NCBI GenBank assembly: GCA_023419535.1
Contig: JAEZXX010000006.1
Location: forward strand, 1-30,607
Direction of reading: 5' to 3'
DNA from: Pseudomonadota bacterium
Lineage (GTDB): Bacteria > Pseudomonadota > Alphaproteobacteria > Rhizobiales > Rhizobiaceae
DNA: 30,607 bases
Shown one piece after another: positions 15,633-23,597 of the stretch. A model generated the notes under the pieces. It searched no databases and was not told the origin of the DNA. It saw only the letters and a list, made by a program, of their open reading frames with translations. Every line of letters starts with the position of its first letter. Positions within the stretch are counted from its first letter, which is position 1. The translations under genes were made by a program, and so were the position numbers.

Positions 15633-17516
15633 TCAGTCCTTCGGGCGGCGCTTCGGAGCGCCTCCGTCGCGCTTGTAGCCGCCCTCGCTTTTGGCGAACG
15701 TCTTCTTCTGGAAGGGGCCGCGCGGCTTGGCTTCGCCCTGGGGGCGGTCGCCTTCGCGAGGGCGGAACGGGCGTTCGCCTTCGGCGCGCGCCGGGCGCTC
15801 GCTCTCGCGCGGCTTGAAGTCGGGCTTGGGTCCCCGCGGTTTGGCGAAGGGCGGCTTGCCGCCCTTCGGCCGGTCCGCCGAACGCCCTTCGGCCTCGGCG
15901 GGTGCGCCGTCGGCATAGGAGATCTCGATGTCGTCGAGCGTGCCGAGCGCGGCCTTGGCGAATTTGGCGGCGCCGCTCGCCACGACCTCGAACTTCGTCT
16001 CCCGGTCGAAGATCTTGATCGCGCCGATCTCCTGCTTCGTCGTCTTGCCGCGGCGGCAGAGGAGCGGCAGCAGCCATTTCGGGTCGGCGGAGTTGCGCCG
16101 TCCGATGTCGAGACGAAACCAGACGAAGTCGCCGGCCTCGCGCGGATCCTTGCCGCCGCGCTCGCGGGTGCGCTCGCCGCGGTCGGGCTTGGCCTCCCGG
16201 CTGAAGCCCGGATCGTAGACGTCCTCGGGCGCCGGCAGGCGCAGGCGCCAGGTGCGGGCGAGAAGCCCGGCCAGCGCCTCCGGCGAGCGGCCTTCGAGCA
16301 GGCGGCGCCCGGCCGCCAGATCCTCCTCGGCGAGGTCCTCGGAGAGCATCGGATCGGCGAGCATGCGCTCCTCGTCGAGCCGGCGGATGTCGTCGGCCGT
16401 CGGCGCGCCGCCCCATTCGGGCTTGATGCTCGCCTCGGCCATCAGACGCTCGGCCTTCTTGCGGCGCGAGATGGGGATGAGGAGGACGGAGATGCCCTTG
16501 CGCCCCGCGCGGCCCGTGCGGCCCGAGCGGTGCTTCAGCGTCTCCCAGTCGTTCGGCAGCTCGGCATGGATGACGAGGCCGAGGCTGGGAAGGTCGAGGC
16601 CGCGCGCCGCCACGTCGGTCGCCACGCACACCCGGGCACGCCCGTCGCGCAGCGCCTGCATGGCCTGGTTGCGCTCGGCCTGGCCGAGTTCGCCGGACAG
16701 CGACACGGCGGAGAAGCCGCGCTCCACGAGCCCGGAATGGAGATGCCGCACGCTCTCGCGCGTGTTGCAGAAGACGATGGCGCTCGGCGCCTCGTGGAAG
16801 CGCAGGAGGTTGACGACCGCGTGCTCGGTCTCGGTCGGCGCGATGCGCACCGCCTTGTAGGCGATGTCGGCATGGGTTTCCGAGGAGCGCGTCGCCTCGA
16901 TGCGCAGCGCGTCGCGCTGGTAGCGCTTGGCCATCGTGGCGATGGCCTTTGGGAGCGTGGCGGAGAAGAGAAGCGTGCGGCGCTGCGCCGGCGTCGCCTC
17001 CAGAATGAACTCCAGATCCTCGCGGAAGCCCAGATTCAGCATCTCGTCCGCCTCGTCGAGGACGAGCGCGCGCAGATTGCCGATCACGAGCGCGCCGCGC
17101 TCCAGATGGTCGCGCAGGCGGCCGGGCGTGCCGACGACGATGTGTGCGCCGCGCTCCAGGCGGCGGCGCTCGGACCGGGGGTCCATGCCGCCGACGCAAG
17201 GCGCGATCTGTGCGCCCACATCGGCATACAGCCATTCGAGTTCGCGCTGGACCTGGAGGGCCAGCTCGCGCGTCGGCGCGACGACGAGCGCCAGCGGCTC
17301 TCCCGCGGGCGGCAGGGCGCCGGCCTCGTCGAGAAGCTCGCCGTGGAGCGCCAGACCGTAGGCGACGGTCTTGCCCGAACCCGTCTGGGCCGAGACGAGG
17401 AGATCGCGGCGGTCGGCGGAAGGCTCCGTGACCGCGGCTTGGACCGGGGTCGGCTCGGCGTAGCCGCGCGCGGAAAGGGCGGCTGCGAGCGGGGCGGGCA
17501 GTTCGGGAAAGGGCAC
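15633..17516 (-). CDS. DEAD-box ATP-dependent RNA helicase with DbpA-type RNA-binding domain
   Basis: A 627-residue RNA helicase for RNA remodelling, probably ribosome assembly or cold-shock RNA. Motifs in order: SAQTGSGKT (I), PTRELALQ (Ia), VGTPGRLRDH (Ib), VLDEADEML (II, DEAD), FSATLP (III), VFCNTRESV (IV), VATDVAARGLD (V) and HRSGRTGRAGRKG (VI). A helical linker follows, then a DbpA RNA-binding domain (DFVWFRLDIGRRNSADPKWLL, GAIKIFDRETKFEVV). The basic low-complexity tail (Arg, Lys, Gly, Pro) probably binds RNA non-specifically. The start is GTG 17516, because AAAGGA lies nine bases upstream and the protein then begins MPFPELP; the ATG further upstream has no such site. A perfect 7-base-pair hairpin sits just before the ribosome site. 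The layout resembles DeaD/CsdA and DbpA; which of the two roles applies is not decided. Confidence 0.93.
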   Translation of the reverse strand: MPFPELPAPLAAALSARGYAEPTPVQAAVTEPSADRRDLLVSAQTGSGKTVAYGLALHGELLDEAGALPPAGEPLALVVAPTRELALQVQRELEWLYADVGAQIAPCVGGMDPRSERRRLERGAHIVVGTPGRLRDHLERGALVIGNLRALVLDEADEMLNLGFREDLEFILEATPAQRRTLLFSATLPKAIATMAKRYQRDALRIEATRSSETHADIAYKAVRIAPTETEHAVVNLLRFHEAPSAIVFCNTRESVRHLHSGLVERGFSAVSLSGELGQAERNQAMQALRDGRARVCVATDVAARGLDLPSLGLVIHAELPNDWETLKHRSGRTGRAGRKGISVLLIPISRRKKAERLMAEASIKPEWGGAPTADDIRRLDEERMLADPMLSEDLAEEDLAAGRRLLEGRSPEALAGLLARTWRLRLPAPEDVYDPGFSREAKPDRGERTRERGGKDPREAGDFVWFRLDIGRRNSADPKWLLPLLCRRGKTTKQEIGAIKIFDRETKFEVVASGAAKFAKAALGTLDDIEISYADGAPAEAEGRSADRPKGGKPPFAKPRGPKPDFKPRESERPARAEGERPFRPREGDRPQGEAKPRGPFQKKTFAKSEGGYKRDGGAPKRRPKD

Positions 17517-17539
17517 TTCGATACGTCCTTTGGAAGGGT

Positions 17540-17556
17540 GGCGCGGGACCCGCGCC
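17540..17556 (-). promoter_or_regulatory. Hairpin in the helicase 5' leader
   Basis: GGCGCGG, three-base loop, CCGCGCC: a perfect 7-base-pair G+C stem that ends about 10 bases before the AAAGGA ribosome site of the helicase. It could modulate ribosome access; cold-shock helicase leaders are often structured (general knowledge), but function here is inference. Confidence 0.4.
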
Positions 17557-17730
17557 GCACGTCCCATCGGACGCGACTGGATGGGCTCTCTACCATGTGG
17601 CCGTCGATGCGGCCGGGTTCGAGCGAGAGCGAAGATGATCTCGAACCGCCGATGTAGCCGGTCTGCGGCGGAAATGCGCGTCGAAGGCGCGAGCCCCGCC
17701 GGCACCGTCTTCTCGCCCGATCCTGCGACG

Positions 17731-17757
17731 AAAAAAAGCCGGACCCGAAGGCCCGGC
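17731..17757 (-). terminator. Rho-independent terminator with TTCG tetraloop
   Basis: On the minus strand GCCGGGCC, TTCG, GGGTCCGGC (one G-U pair, 8 base pairs) followed by TTTTTTT. The T run is on the minus strand only. It ends lsrB read-through and the candidate small RNA, ahead of the helicase gene. Confidence 0.92.
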
Positions 17758-17880
17758 AGGAAGGGTCGAAACCCTTGGGAGGAAAGCACCGGTGCAGGAC
17801 GGGAGGAGGATGTTCCGGCACCGGACTGCGGATCAGAATAGACGAACGGGTGGGCTCATCCAGAGCCGTTCGTGCAGGGG
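17731..17880 (-). ncRNA. Candidate trans-acting small RNA between lsrB and the helicase gene
   Basis: Read on the minus strand, about 150 bases form successive hairpins. They are ACGAACGG/CCGTTCGT (17866-17873 with 17842-17849), then CCGGTGC/GCACCGG (17818-17824 with 17789-17795) whose loop exposes CCTCCTCCC, then AAGGGT-TTCG-ACCCTT (17761-17776). A TTCG-loop terminator with seven T ends it. A second CCTCCC lies unpaired between the second and third hairpins. CCUCC motifs in loops are the anti-Shine-Dalgarno seeds common in rhizobial small RNAs. CTATTCT (about 17837-17843) resembles a -10 box; a shorter transcript from about 17828 is then possible, so the 5' end is uncertain. From memory, S. 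meliloti has small RNA alpha-r9 (Smr9C) near lsrB, and this may be its relative; that needs a model search. It could instead be only a long lsrB 3' end. Confidence 0.55.
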
Positions 17881-17932
17881 TGCCATGTTTTTCAGCATGG
17901 CTTTGCTTTCAGGCATGGAGCGACCGGCCGCC

Positions 17933-18829
17933 TCAGAAGGCCCAGGTGCGGGCCTTGGAGATGAGGAAGTCGCGGAACACCTTCAGCTTGGCGGCGTCGC
18001 GCAGCTGCTCGGGGTAGCAGAGATAGGTGTTGAAGGTCGGCATCTCCATCTCGGGCAGGAGCTGCACGAGCTTGGAATCCTTGTCGATCATGTAGTCGGG
18101 CAGGAGCGCGATGCCGATGCCGCGTTCGATGGCCGACTTCACCGCCATCAGATTGTTGATCTCCAGGATCGGGCGGCGCGACTGGCCTTCGGGCAGGCCG
18201 ACCGTCTCCAGCGTGTTGAGGTTGCGAAGATAGTCGGGCGCGGGCTCGCCGAAGGTGATGATGCGGTGCTGGTCGAGGTCCTCGATCGTCTCGGGCCGAC
18301 CGTAGCGCTGGATGTAGGAGGGCGCGGCATAGACGTGGAGATGCACGGTGAAGAGCCGGCGCTGGATGAGGTCCGGCTGCTGTGGCTGGCGCAGGCGGAT
18401 GGCGCAGTCCGCCTTGCGCATCGTCAGGTCGATCTCCTCGTTGTCGAAGACGAGCTGGAGTTCGAGCTCGGGATAGAGCTCCAGGAACTCCTGCGCGCGC
18501 TGCGTCAGCCAGCCGGAGCCGAGACCCACCGTCGTCGTGACGCGCAGCTTGCCCTGCGGCTTCTCGCGCGTCTCCGTCAGCTGCATGCGCACCGCCTCGA
18601 GGCGCTTCAGGACGTCCGTCGTCGTCTGGTAGAGGAGCTCGCCGGGCTCGGAGAGAACGAGGCCGCGCGCGTGCCGGTGGAAGAGCGGCGCTCCGATCTC
18701 CTGTTCCAGGGCCGCGACCTGACGCGAGATCGCCGACTGCGAGAGGTTGAGCGCGCTCGCCGCGTGCGTGAACGAGCCGGCCTCGGCGGCCGCATGGAAG
18801 ATGCGCAGCTTGTCCCAGTCGAGCGCCAT
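17933..18829 (-). CDS. lsrB: LysR-family transcriptional regulator, LsrB/VtlR orthologue
   Basis: A 298-residue LysR regulator. The N-terminal winged helix (1-60) reads MALDWDKLRIFHAAAEAGSFTHAA and LSQSAISRQVAALEQEIG, close to S. meliloti LsrB and Brucella VtlR. The effector domain contains GKLRVTTTVGLGSGWL, ADCAIRLRQPQQPDLIQR and RIITFGEPAPDYL, and the C-terminus FLISKARTWAF is also like LsrB. In those species it controls oxidative-stress, envelope and small-RNA genes and is needed for host colonisation (established knowledge). Only two Cys are visible, Cys142 and Cys271; from memory S. meliloti LsrB has more redox-active Cys, one of them where Leu242 stands here. The ATG has GGGGAG upstream; the gene is 30 bases after trxB, one operon, and is followed by a structured region ending in a terminator. 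Confidence 0.93.
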   Translation of the reverse strand: MALDWDKLRIFHAAAEAGSFTHAASALNLSQSAISRQVAALEQEIGAPLFHRHARGLVLSEPGELLYQTTTDVLKRLEAVRMQLTETREKPQGKLRVTTTVGLGSGWLTQRAQEFLELYPELELQLVFDNEEIDLTMRKADCAIRLRQPQQPDLIQRRLFTVHLHVYAAPSYIQRYGRPETIEDLDQHRIITFGEPAPDYLRNLNTLETVGLPEGQSRRPILEINNLMAVKSAIERGIGIALLPDYMIDKDSKLVQLLPEMEMPTFNTYLCYPEQLRDAAKLKVFRDFLISKARTWAF

Positions 18830-18859
18830 CGTCTCCCCGCCGTTCCCCGTTCCGGTTCC

Positions 18860-19831
18860 TTACTCGGCCGCCTGCGCCCGCTCGGCGATCTGGTTCGCCT
18901 GCAGCCAGCGCTCCGCCTCCAGCGCGGCCATGCAGCCGAGGCCCGCCGCCGTGACCGCCTGCCGGTAGACGTCGTCGGCGACGTCGCCCGCCGCGAAGAC
19001 GCCCTCGACCGAGGTCTTGGTGGTGCCCGGCTCCACCCAGAGATAGCCGCCCGGCTTCTGCCTGAGCTTGCCTGCGAAGACCTCCGTCGCCGGCGCGTGG
19101 CCGATGGCGACGAAGACGCCGTCGGCGGCGATCTCGCGGATCTCGCCCGAGACGCGATGCTTCAGCTTCACGCCCGTCACCGACTTCATCGGCTTGTGCG
19201 CGCCGACGATCTCGGCGACCTCGCTGTCCCAGATCACCGAAACGTTCGGAAGCGCCATCAGGCGGTTCTGAAGGATGCGCTCGGCCCGGAACTCGTCGCG
19301 CCGGTGGACGACGGTCACCGACTTCGCGATGTTGGCGAGGTAGAGCGCCTCCTCGACCGCCGTGTTGCCGCCGCCGACGACCACGACGTCCTTGCCCCGA
19401 TAGAAGAAGCCGTCGCAGGTGGCGCAGGCCGAGACACCGAAGCCCTGGAACGCGTTCTCCGAATCGAGGCCGAGCCACTTGGCCTGCGCGCCCGTGGCGA
19501 TGACCAGCGCGTCGCAGGTGTAGACGGTGCCGCCGTCGCCGGTCAGGCGGAAGGGGCGGCGCGACAGGTCGGCCTCGACGATGAGATCGGAGACCATCTC
19601 GGTGCCGACATGCAGCGCCTGGGCCTTCATCTCCTCCATCAGCCAGGGGCCCTGGATGGGTGAGCTGAAGCCCGGATAGTTCTCGACGTCGGTGGTGATG
19701 GTGAGCTGGCCGCCTTCCTGCAGGCCGGCGACGAGCAGGGGCTTGAGCATGGCGCGCGCGGCGTAGATTGCGGCCGTGTAGCCGGCCGGGCCCGAGCCCA
19801 CGATCAGGAGTTCCGCATGGCGTTCGGTCAT
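18860..19831 (-). CDS. trxB: Thioredoxin-disulfide reductase
   Basis: A 323-residue cytoplasmic flavoenzyme that reduces thioredoxin with NADPH. Seen: FAD-binding VGSGPAGYTAAIYAARA (11-27), EGGQLTITTDVENYPGF (39-55), the redox-active CATC at 136-139, NADPH-binding VVGGGNTAVEEALYL and HRRDEFRA, and the second FAD motif GVFAAGDVADDVYRQAVTAAG near the C-terminus. Full length. The start at 19831 gives MTERHAELLIVG; longer frames upstream have no support. It is co-transcribed with lsrB, which fits a redox-stress unit, since LsrB is a redox-responsive regulator in relatives. Confidence 0.98.
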   Translation of the reverse strand: MTERHAELLIVGSGPAGYTAAIYAARAMLKPLLVAGLQEGGQLTITTDVENYPGFSSPIQGPWLMEEMKAQALHVGTEMVSDLIVEADLSRRPFRLTGDGGTVYTCDALVIATGAQAKWLGLDSENAFQGFGVSACATCDGFFYRGKDVVVVGGGNTAVEEALYLANIAKSVTVVHRRDEFRAERILQNRLMALPNVSVIWDSEVAEIVGAHKPMKSVTGVKLKHRVSGEIREIAADGVFVAIGHAPATEVFAGKLRQKPGGYLWVEPGTTKTSVEGVFAAGDVADDVYRQAVTAAGLGCMAALEAERWLQANQIAERAQAAE

Positions 19832-19926
19832 GGCGCGCTCGCTCGCTCGTCTCGTCCGGCCACAGATGGTGGCGCCCTTCCTTCTTCCATAGGGGAGGGG
19901 CGGAGGCGAGACAATGAGGGGTGCGC

Positions 19927-19977
19927 GCCTGCAACAGGCTGGGGACCCCTTTCGGCGAGGGGTTGCGGCACCCGCAA
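19927..19977 (+). repeat. Three adjacent small hairpins in the trxB upstream gap
   Basis: The 399-base gap 19832-20230 has no convincing gene. It holds three back-to-back inverted repeats: GCCTG-CAA-CAGGC (19927-19939), ACCCCT-TTCGGCG-AGGGGT (19945-19963) and TTGCGG-CAC-CCGCAA (19963-19977). The arrangement recalls REP-type palindromic elements. A second copy would have to be found elsewhere in the genome. The rest of the gap must hold promoters for trxB and the ABC exporter; none is clear. Confidence 0.45.
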
Positions 19978-20230
19978 GGCGTGGGGTAGGAAGGCTCCCG
20001 TCCCGCGGCACGAGAGAAGGGGAGGCGCATGGCATCGACATCCGGCAATCTCCCCTCGCGCGAAGGCTCGCGCAGCTGATCCCGCCGCGCGAGCGGCGTC
20101 CATCGGCCCCTCGCCCCTCCCGCCCTCGCGGGACCCTCTCGATCCGACACGGCTGAACCGGCACCGTCGAAAGGCGTCGGCTCGAAGCGTCTTTTCCGGG
20201 ACGGCGCATCGCTCAGCGCCGCAGCACGAC

Positions 20231-22033
20231 ATGATCTCGAAGAAAAGCCGGCGCACCAGCGCTTTCCCACGCGTTCTCGCCTTCACCTTCGCCAACTGGC
20301 GGCAGACCCCCGGTCTCGTCGGGGCGATCGCGCTCGGCATGACCGTGGCGACGATCGCCGACATCCTCGTGCCGCTCTTCGCCGGGCGCCTCGTCGACGC
20401 GATCGCCACGAATGCGGACGACGTGGAGGCGGGGCTCTCGGCCGCCATCCCGGCGCTGCTCGCCATGGTCGTCCTCGGCTGCGTCTTCCTTGCCGCCCGG
20501 CACATGGCCTGGATGCTGGTCATCCCGATGACGCTGCGCATCATGTCGAGCGTGGCGCAGCGCGGCTTCGCGCACGTCCAGCGCTTCTCGACCGACTGGC
20601 ACGCCAACGCCTTCGCGGGCTCGACCGTGCGCCAGATCACGCGGGGCATGTGGTCGCTCGACCTCCTGCACGACACGCTCCTGCTCGCGCTCCTGCCCTC
20701 GCTCGTCGTCCTGATCGGCACCGTCGCGCTGCTCGGCTGGCACTGGCCGGTGATGGGGGCGACGATGGCGGTCGGGTCGCTCGCCTATATCGCGACGACC
20801 GTCCTTCTGGCCACGCGCTGGGTGGCGCCGCTGGCCCGCGTCTCCAACGCGCTCGACACCCGCACCGGCGGGGTGCTGGCCGACGCGCTCGGCTGCAACG
20901 CCGTCGTGAAGGCGTTCGGGGCCGAGGAGCGCGAGGAGACACGCCTGTCGGGTGCGATCTCGCGCTGGCGGCGCATGACGCGCCACACCTGGACGCGCGC
21001 GACCTATGCCGGGCTCTTCCAGAACTCGCTTCTCTGGACGCTGCGCATCGCCATCGCGGCCGTCGCGCTCTGGCTCTGGGCCAACGGTCAGGCGACGCCC
21101 GGCGACGTCACCTACGTTCTGACGACCTACTTCGTCGTCCACGGCTATCTGCGCGAGATCGGCATGCACGTGCAGAACCTCCAGCGCTCGGTGAACGAGA
21201 TGGAGGAGCTGGTCGATCTCTTCGAGGAGGCGCCGGGCGTGACCGACCGGCCGGGCGCGGAAGCGATCGCCGTGACGCGCGGCGAAATCCGCTTCGAGGC
21301 CGTGGACTTCCGCTACGGGCGGCACGCGACGCCGCTCTACGACGGACTCGACGTGACGATCCGCGCGGGCGAACGCGTCGGGCTCGTGGGGCATTCGGGC
21401 TCGGGCAAGACGACCTTCATCAAGCTCGTGCAGCGGCTCTACGACGTGACGGGCGGGTGCATCCTGATCGACGGTCAGGACATCGCGCAGGCGCAGCTCG
21501 GCTCGCTGCGGCGGCAGATCGCCATCGTGCCGCAGGAGCCGATCCTGTTCCACCGCTCGCTCGCCGAGAACATCGCCTACGGTCGGCCCGGCGCCAGCCG
21601 GCGGCAGATCGAGGAGGCGGCAAGCCAGGCGAGCGCACACGGCTTCATCAGCCGCCTGCCGCGCGGCTACGAGACGATGGTGGGCGAACGGGGCGTGAAG
21701 CTGTCGGGCGGCGAGCGCCAGCGCGTGGCGTTGGCGAGGGCCTTCCTCGCCGACGCGCCCATCCTGATCCTCGACGAGGCGACGTCGAGCCTCGATTCGG
21801 AATCGGAGGCGCTGATCCAGGCGGCGATGGAGCGGCTGATGGCGGGACGCACCTCGCTCGTCATCGCGCACCGGCTGTCCACGGTGCGCTCGCTCGACCG
21901 CATCCTGGTCTTCGACCGGGGGCGGATCGTGGAGGAGGGGACGCACGGGGACCTTCTCGAGATGGGCGGTCCCTATGCGCGCCTGTCCGCGATCCAGGAC
22001 GGCGGCCTTCTGGCCGACGGGTCGACGCGGTAA
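20231..22033 (+). CDS. ABC exporter, fused permease and ATPase (MsbA-like)
   Basis: A 600-residue half-transporter with an N-terminal ABC membrane domain (six helices, about residues 25-320) and a C-terminal nucleotide-binding domain: Walker A GHSGSGKTTF near 387, Q-loop IVPQEPILF, signature LSGGERQRVALARA near 490, Walker B ILILDEATSSLD near 511 and switch IAHRLSTV. It would act as a homodimer exporting a lipid, drug or other hydrophobic compound; the substrate is unknown. Start ATG 20231 is chosen because the conserved start MISKKSRRTSAFPR follows and the frame upstream is low-complexity; no good ribosome site is seen. It is followed by trkH after an 85-base gap with a hairpin, so co-transcription is uncertain. 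Confidence 0.94.
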   Translation: MISKKSRRTSAFPRVLAFTFANWRQTPGLVGAIALGMTVATIADILVPLFAGRLVDAIATNADDVEAGLSAAIPALLAMVVLGCVFLAARHMAWMLVIPMTLRIMSSVAQRGFAHVQRFSTDWHANAFAGSTVRQITRGMWSLDLLHDTLLLALLPSLVVLIGTVALLGWHWPVMGATMAVGSLAYIATTVLLATRWVAPLARVSNALDTRTGGVLADALGCNAVVKAFGAEEREETRLSGAISRWRRMTRHTWTRATYAGLFQNSLLWTLRIAIAAVALWLWANGQATPGDVTYVLTTYFVVHGYLREIGMHVQNLQRSVNEMEELVDLFEEAPGVTDRPGAEAIAVTRGEIRFEAVDFRYGRHATPLYDGLDVTIRAGERVGLVGHSGSGKTTFIKLVQRLYDVTGGCILIDGQDIAQAQLGSLRRQIAIVPQEPILFHRSLAENIAYGRPGASRRQIEEAASQASAHGFISRLPRGYETMVGERGVKLSGGERQRVALARAFLADAPILILDEATSSLDSESEALIQAAMERLMAGRTSLVIAHRLSTVRSLDRILVFDRGRIVEEGTHGDLLEMGGPYARLSAIQDGGLLADGSTR

Positions 22034-22071
22034 GACGGTCCGTTCCGTGCGCCGGAAACCGATACCGGTCC

Positions 22072-22105
22072 GCCGGGCGATGGGGTAGAAGCCTCGTCGC
22101 CCGGC
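22072..22105 (+). other. Hairpin between the ABC exporter and trkH
   Basis: GCCGGGCGA and TCGCCCGGC, a perfect 9-base-pair stem around a 16-base loop, 38 bases after the ABC gene stop and 14 bases before the trkH start. No T run. It could be a processing or termination signal, or part of the trkH leader. Confidence 0.4.
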
Positions 22106-22118
22106 CGGCGGCGCAAGG

Positions 22119-23597
22119 ATGGACGCCCGGCGGGACGAAAAGGGGAGCGCTCCGATCTTCCGCACCGTCGCCCATGTCGCCTCGCTTTTCGCCATCGCGC
22201 TGGCGGCCGCGATGCTCCTGCCCGCGCTGGTCGACCACGTGGACGGCAACGACGACTGGATCGTCTTCGCCGGAACGGCCGCGATGGTGGCGGCCATCGC
22301 GACGCTGGTGGCCGTCGCCACGCGGGGGCGTCGCCTGCACATGTCGCAGCGCACCGGCTTCCTGCTCGTCACCTGCGTCTGGCTGACGGCGAGCGTCGTC
22401 GCCTCGTTGCCGCTCTATCTCTCCGGCCTGACCGGCAGCTTCGAGGTCGCCCTCTACGAGGCGGTGTCCGGCATCACCACGACCGGGGGCACGGCCCTCG
22501 TCGGCCTCGACGACCTGCCGCGCGGCATTCTCCTCTGGCGCTCCCTCCTGCAATGGCTCGGCGGCATCGGCCTTGTCGCCATGATGGTGCTGATCCTGCC
22601 GCAGCTGCGCACCGGCGGCCTTTCCCTCTTGCGGCTCGAAAGCTCCGACCGCTCCGAGAAGCTTCTGCCGCGCTTCTCCCAGCTCGCCACCGCCCTGTTC
22701 TGGATCTACGGCACGCTGACGCTCGCCTGCACCAGCGCCTACTACCTGGCCGGCATGGGCCTGTTCGACGCCGTGAACCATGCGATGACGACGGTGACGA
22801 CGGCGGGCTTCTCCACCCACGACGCCTCGCTCGGCCATTACGGGACGCCGGGGATCCTGATCACCGCGATCGTCTTCATGCTGCTCGGCGCGCTGCCCGC
22901 CGTCCTCTACATCCGCATCTTCCTGCCCGGTTCGCTGATCCGCTTCCGCGACCCGCAGGTGGCCGTCTTCCTCGGCATCTGCCTCGTCCTCGGGCTGGCG
23001 CTGTCGGGCGTGCGCTATTTCCTCGAAGGGGTGCCGGCGGGCGAGGCGCTCCTGACCGGTGTCTTCAACCTCGTCTCCCTCATCACGACGACCGGATTCG
23101 CCACCGAGGACTACATGCTCTGGCCGAACGCGGCGCTCGGCATCCTTCTGCCGGCGCTCTTCATCGGCGGCTGCGCCGGCTCGACGGCGGGCGGCATCAA
23201 GGTCAGCCGCGTCGTCATCCTGTTCTCGCTGGTGCGCGCCAACTTCCGGCGGCTGGTGCGCCCGAACGCGGTGCAGCCGCTGAAATACGGCCGGCTCGAC
23301 GTCTCCGCGCTGGCGGTGGAGACGCTCGTCATCTTCATCGTCCTCTACTTCACGCTGACGATCCTCGGCACGATCGGGCTGACCCTGTTCGGCCTCGACT
23401 TCATCTCCGCCTTTTCCGCCTCGCTCTCGGCGGTCGGCAATGTCGGCCCGGGCTTCGGCCCGCTGATCGGCCCGGCCGGCAATTTCGCAGCGCTCCCCGA
23501 AGGCGCGCTCTGGATCCTCTCCTTCCTGATGCTCGTCGGCCGGCTGGAGATCGTGACCGTCCTCGTCATCCTGACGCCCGGCTTCTGGAGGGACTGA
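22119..23597 (+). CDS. trkH: TrkH-family potassium uptake protein
   Basis: A 492-residue inner-membrane K+ transporter with four pseudo-repeats of two helices around a pore loop. The four selectivity-filter regions are visible: SGITTTGGTAL, MTTVTTAGFSTHD, LITTTGFATED and SAVGNVGPGFG, each with the key Gly. FIGGCAGSTAGGIKVSR is also typical. Uptake needs a cytoplasmic TrkA-type RCK subunit in characterised systems, but no trkA is in this window. The ATG at 22119 is close to GCAAGG, so spacing is poor and an alternative start cannot be excluded. It overlaps the following glycosyltransferase by one base (TGATG), so the two are translationally coupled although functionally unrelated. Confidence 0.96.
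   Translation: MDARRDEKGSAPIFRTVAHVASLFAIALAAAMLLPALVDHVDGNDDWIVFAGTAAMVAAIATLVAVATRGRRLHMSQRTGFLLVTCVWLTASVVASLPLYLSGLTGSFEVALYEAVSGITTTGGTALVGLDDLPRGILLWRSLLQWLGGIGLVAMMVLILPQLRTGGLSLLRLESSDRSEKLLPRFSQLATALFWIYGTLTLACTSAYYLAGMGLFDAVNHAMTTVTTAGFSTHDASLGHYGTPGILITAIVFMLLGALPAVLYIRIFLPGSLIRFRDPQVAVFLGICLVLGLALSGVRYFLEGVPAGEALLTGVFNLVSLITTTGFATEDYMLWPNAALGILLPALFIGGCAGSTAGGIKVSRVVILFSLVRANFRRLVRPNAVQPLKYGRLDVSALAVETLVIFIVLYFTLTILGTIGLTLFGLDFISAFSASLSAVGNVGPGFGPLIGPAGNFAALPEGALWILSFLMLVGRLEIVTVLVILTPGFWRD

Noticed and set aside
17833..17916. 27-residue ORF on the minus strand just after lsrB (ATG 17916, TGA 17833)
   Set aside because: No ribosome site, and it overlaps the hairpins of the candidate small RNA; more likely chance. 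Ribosome profiling would decide.
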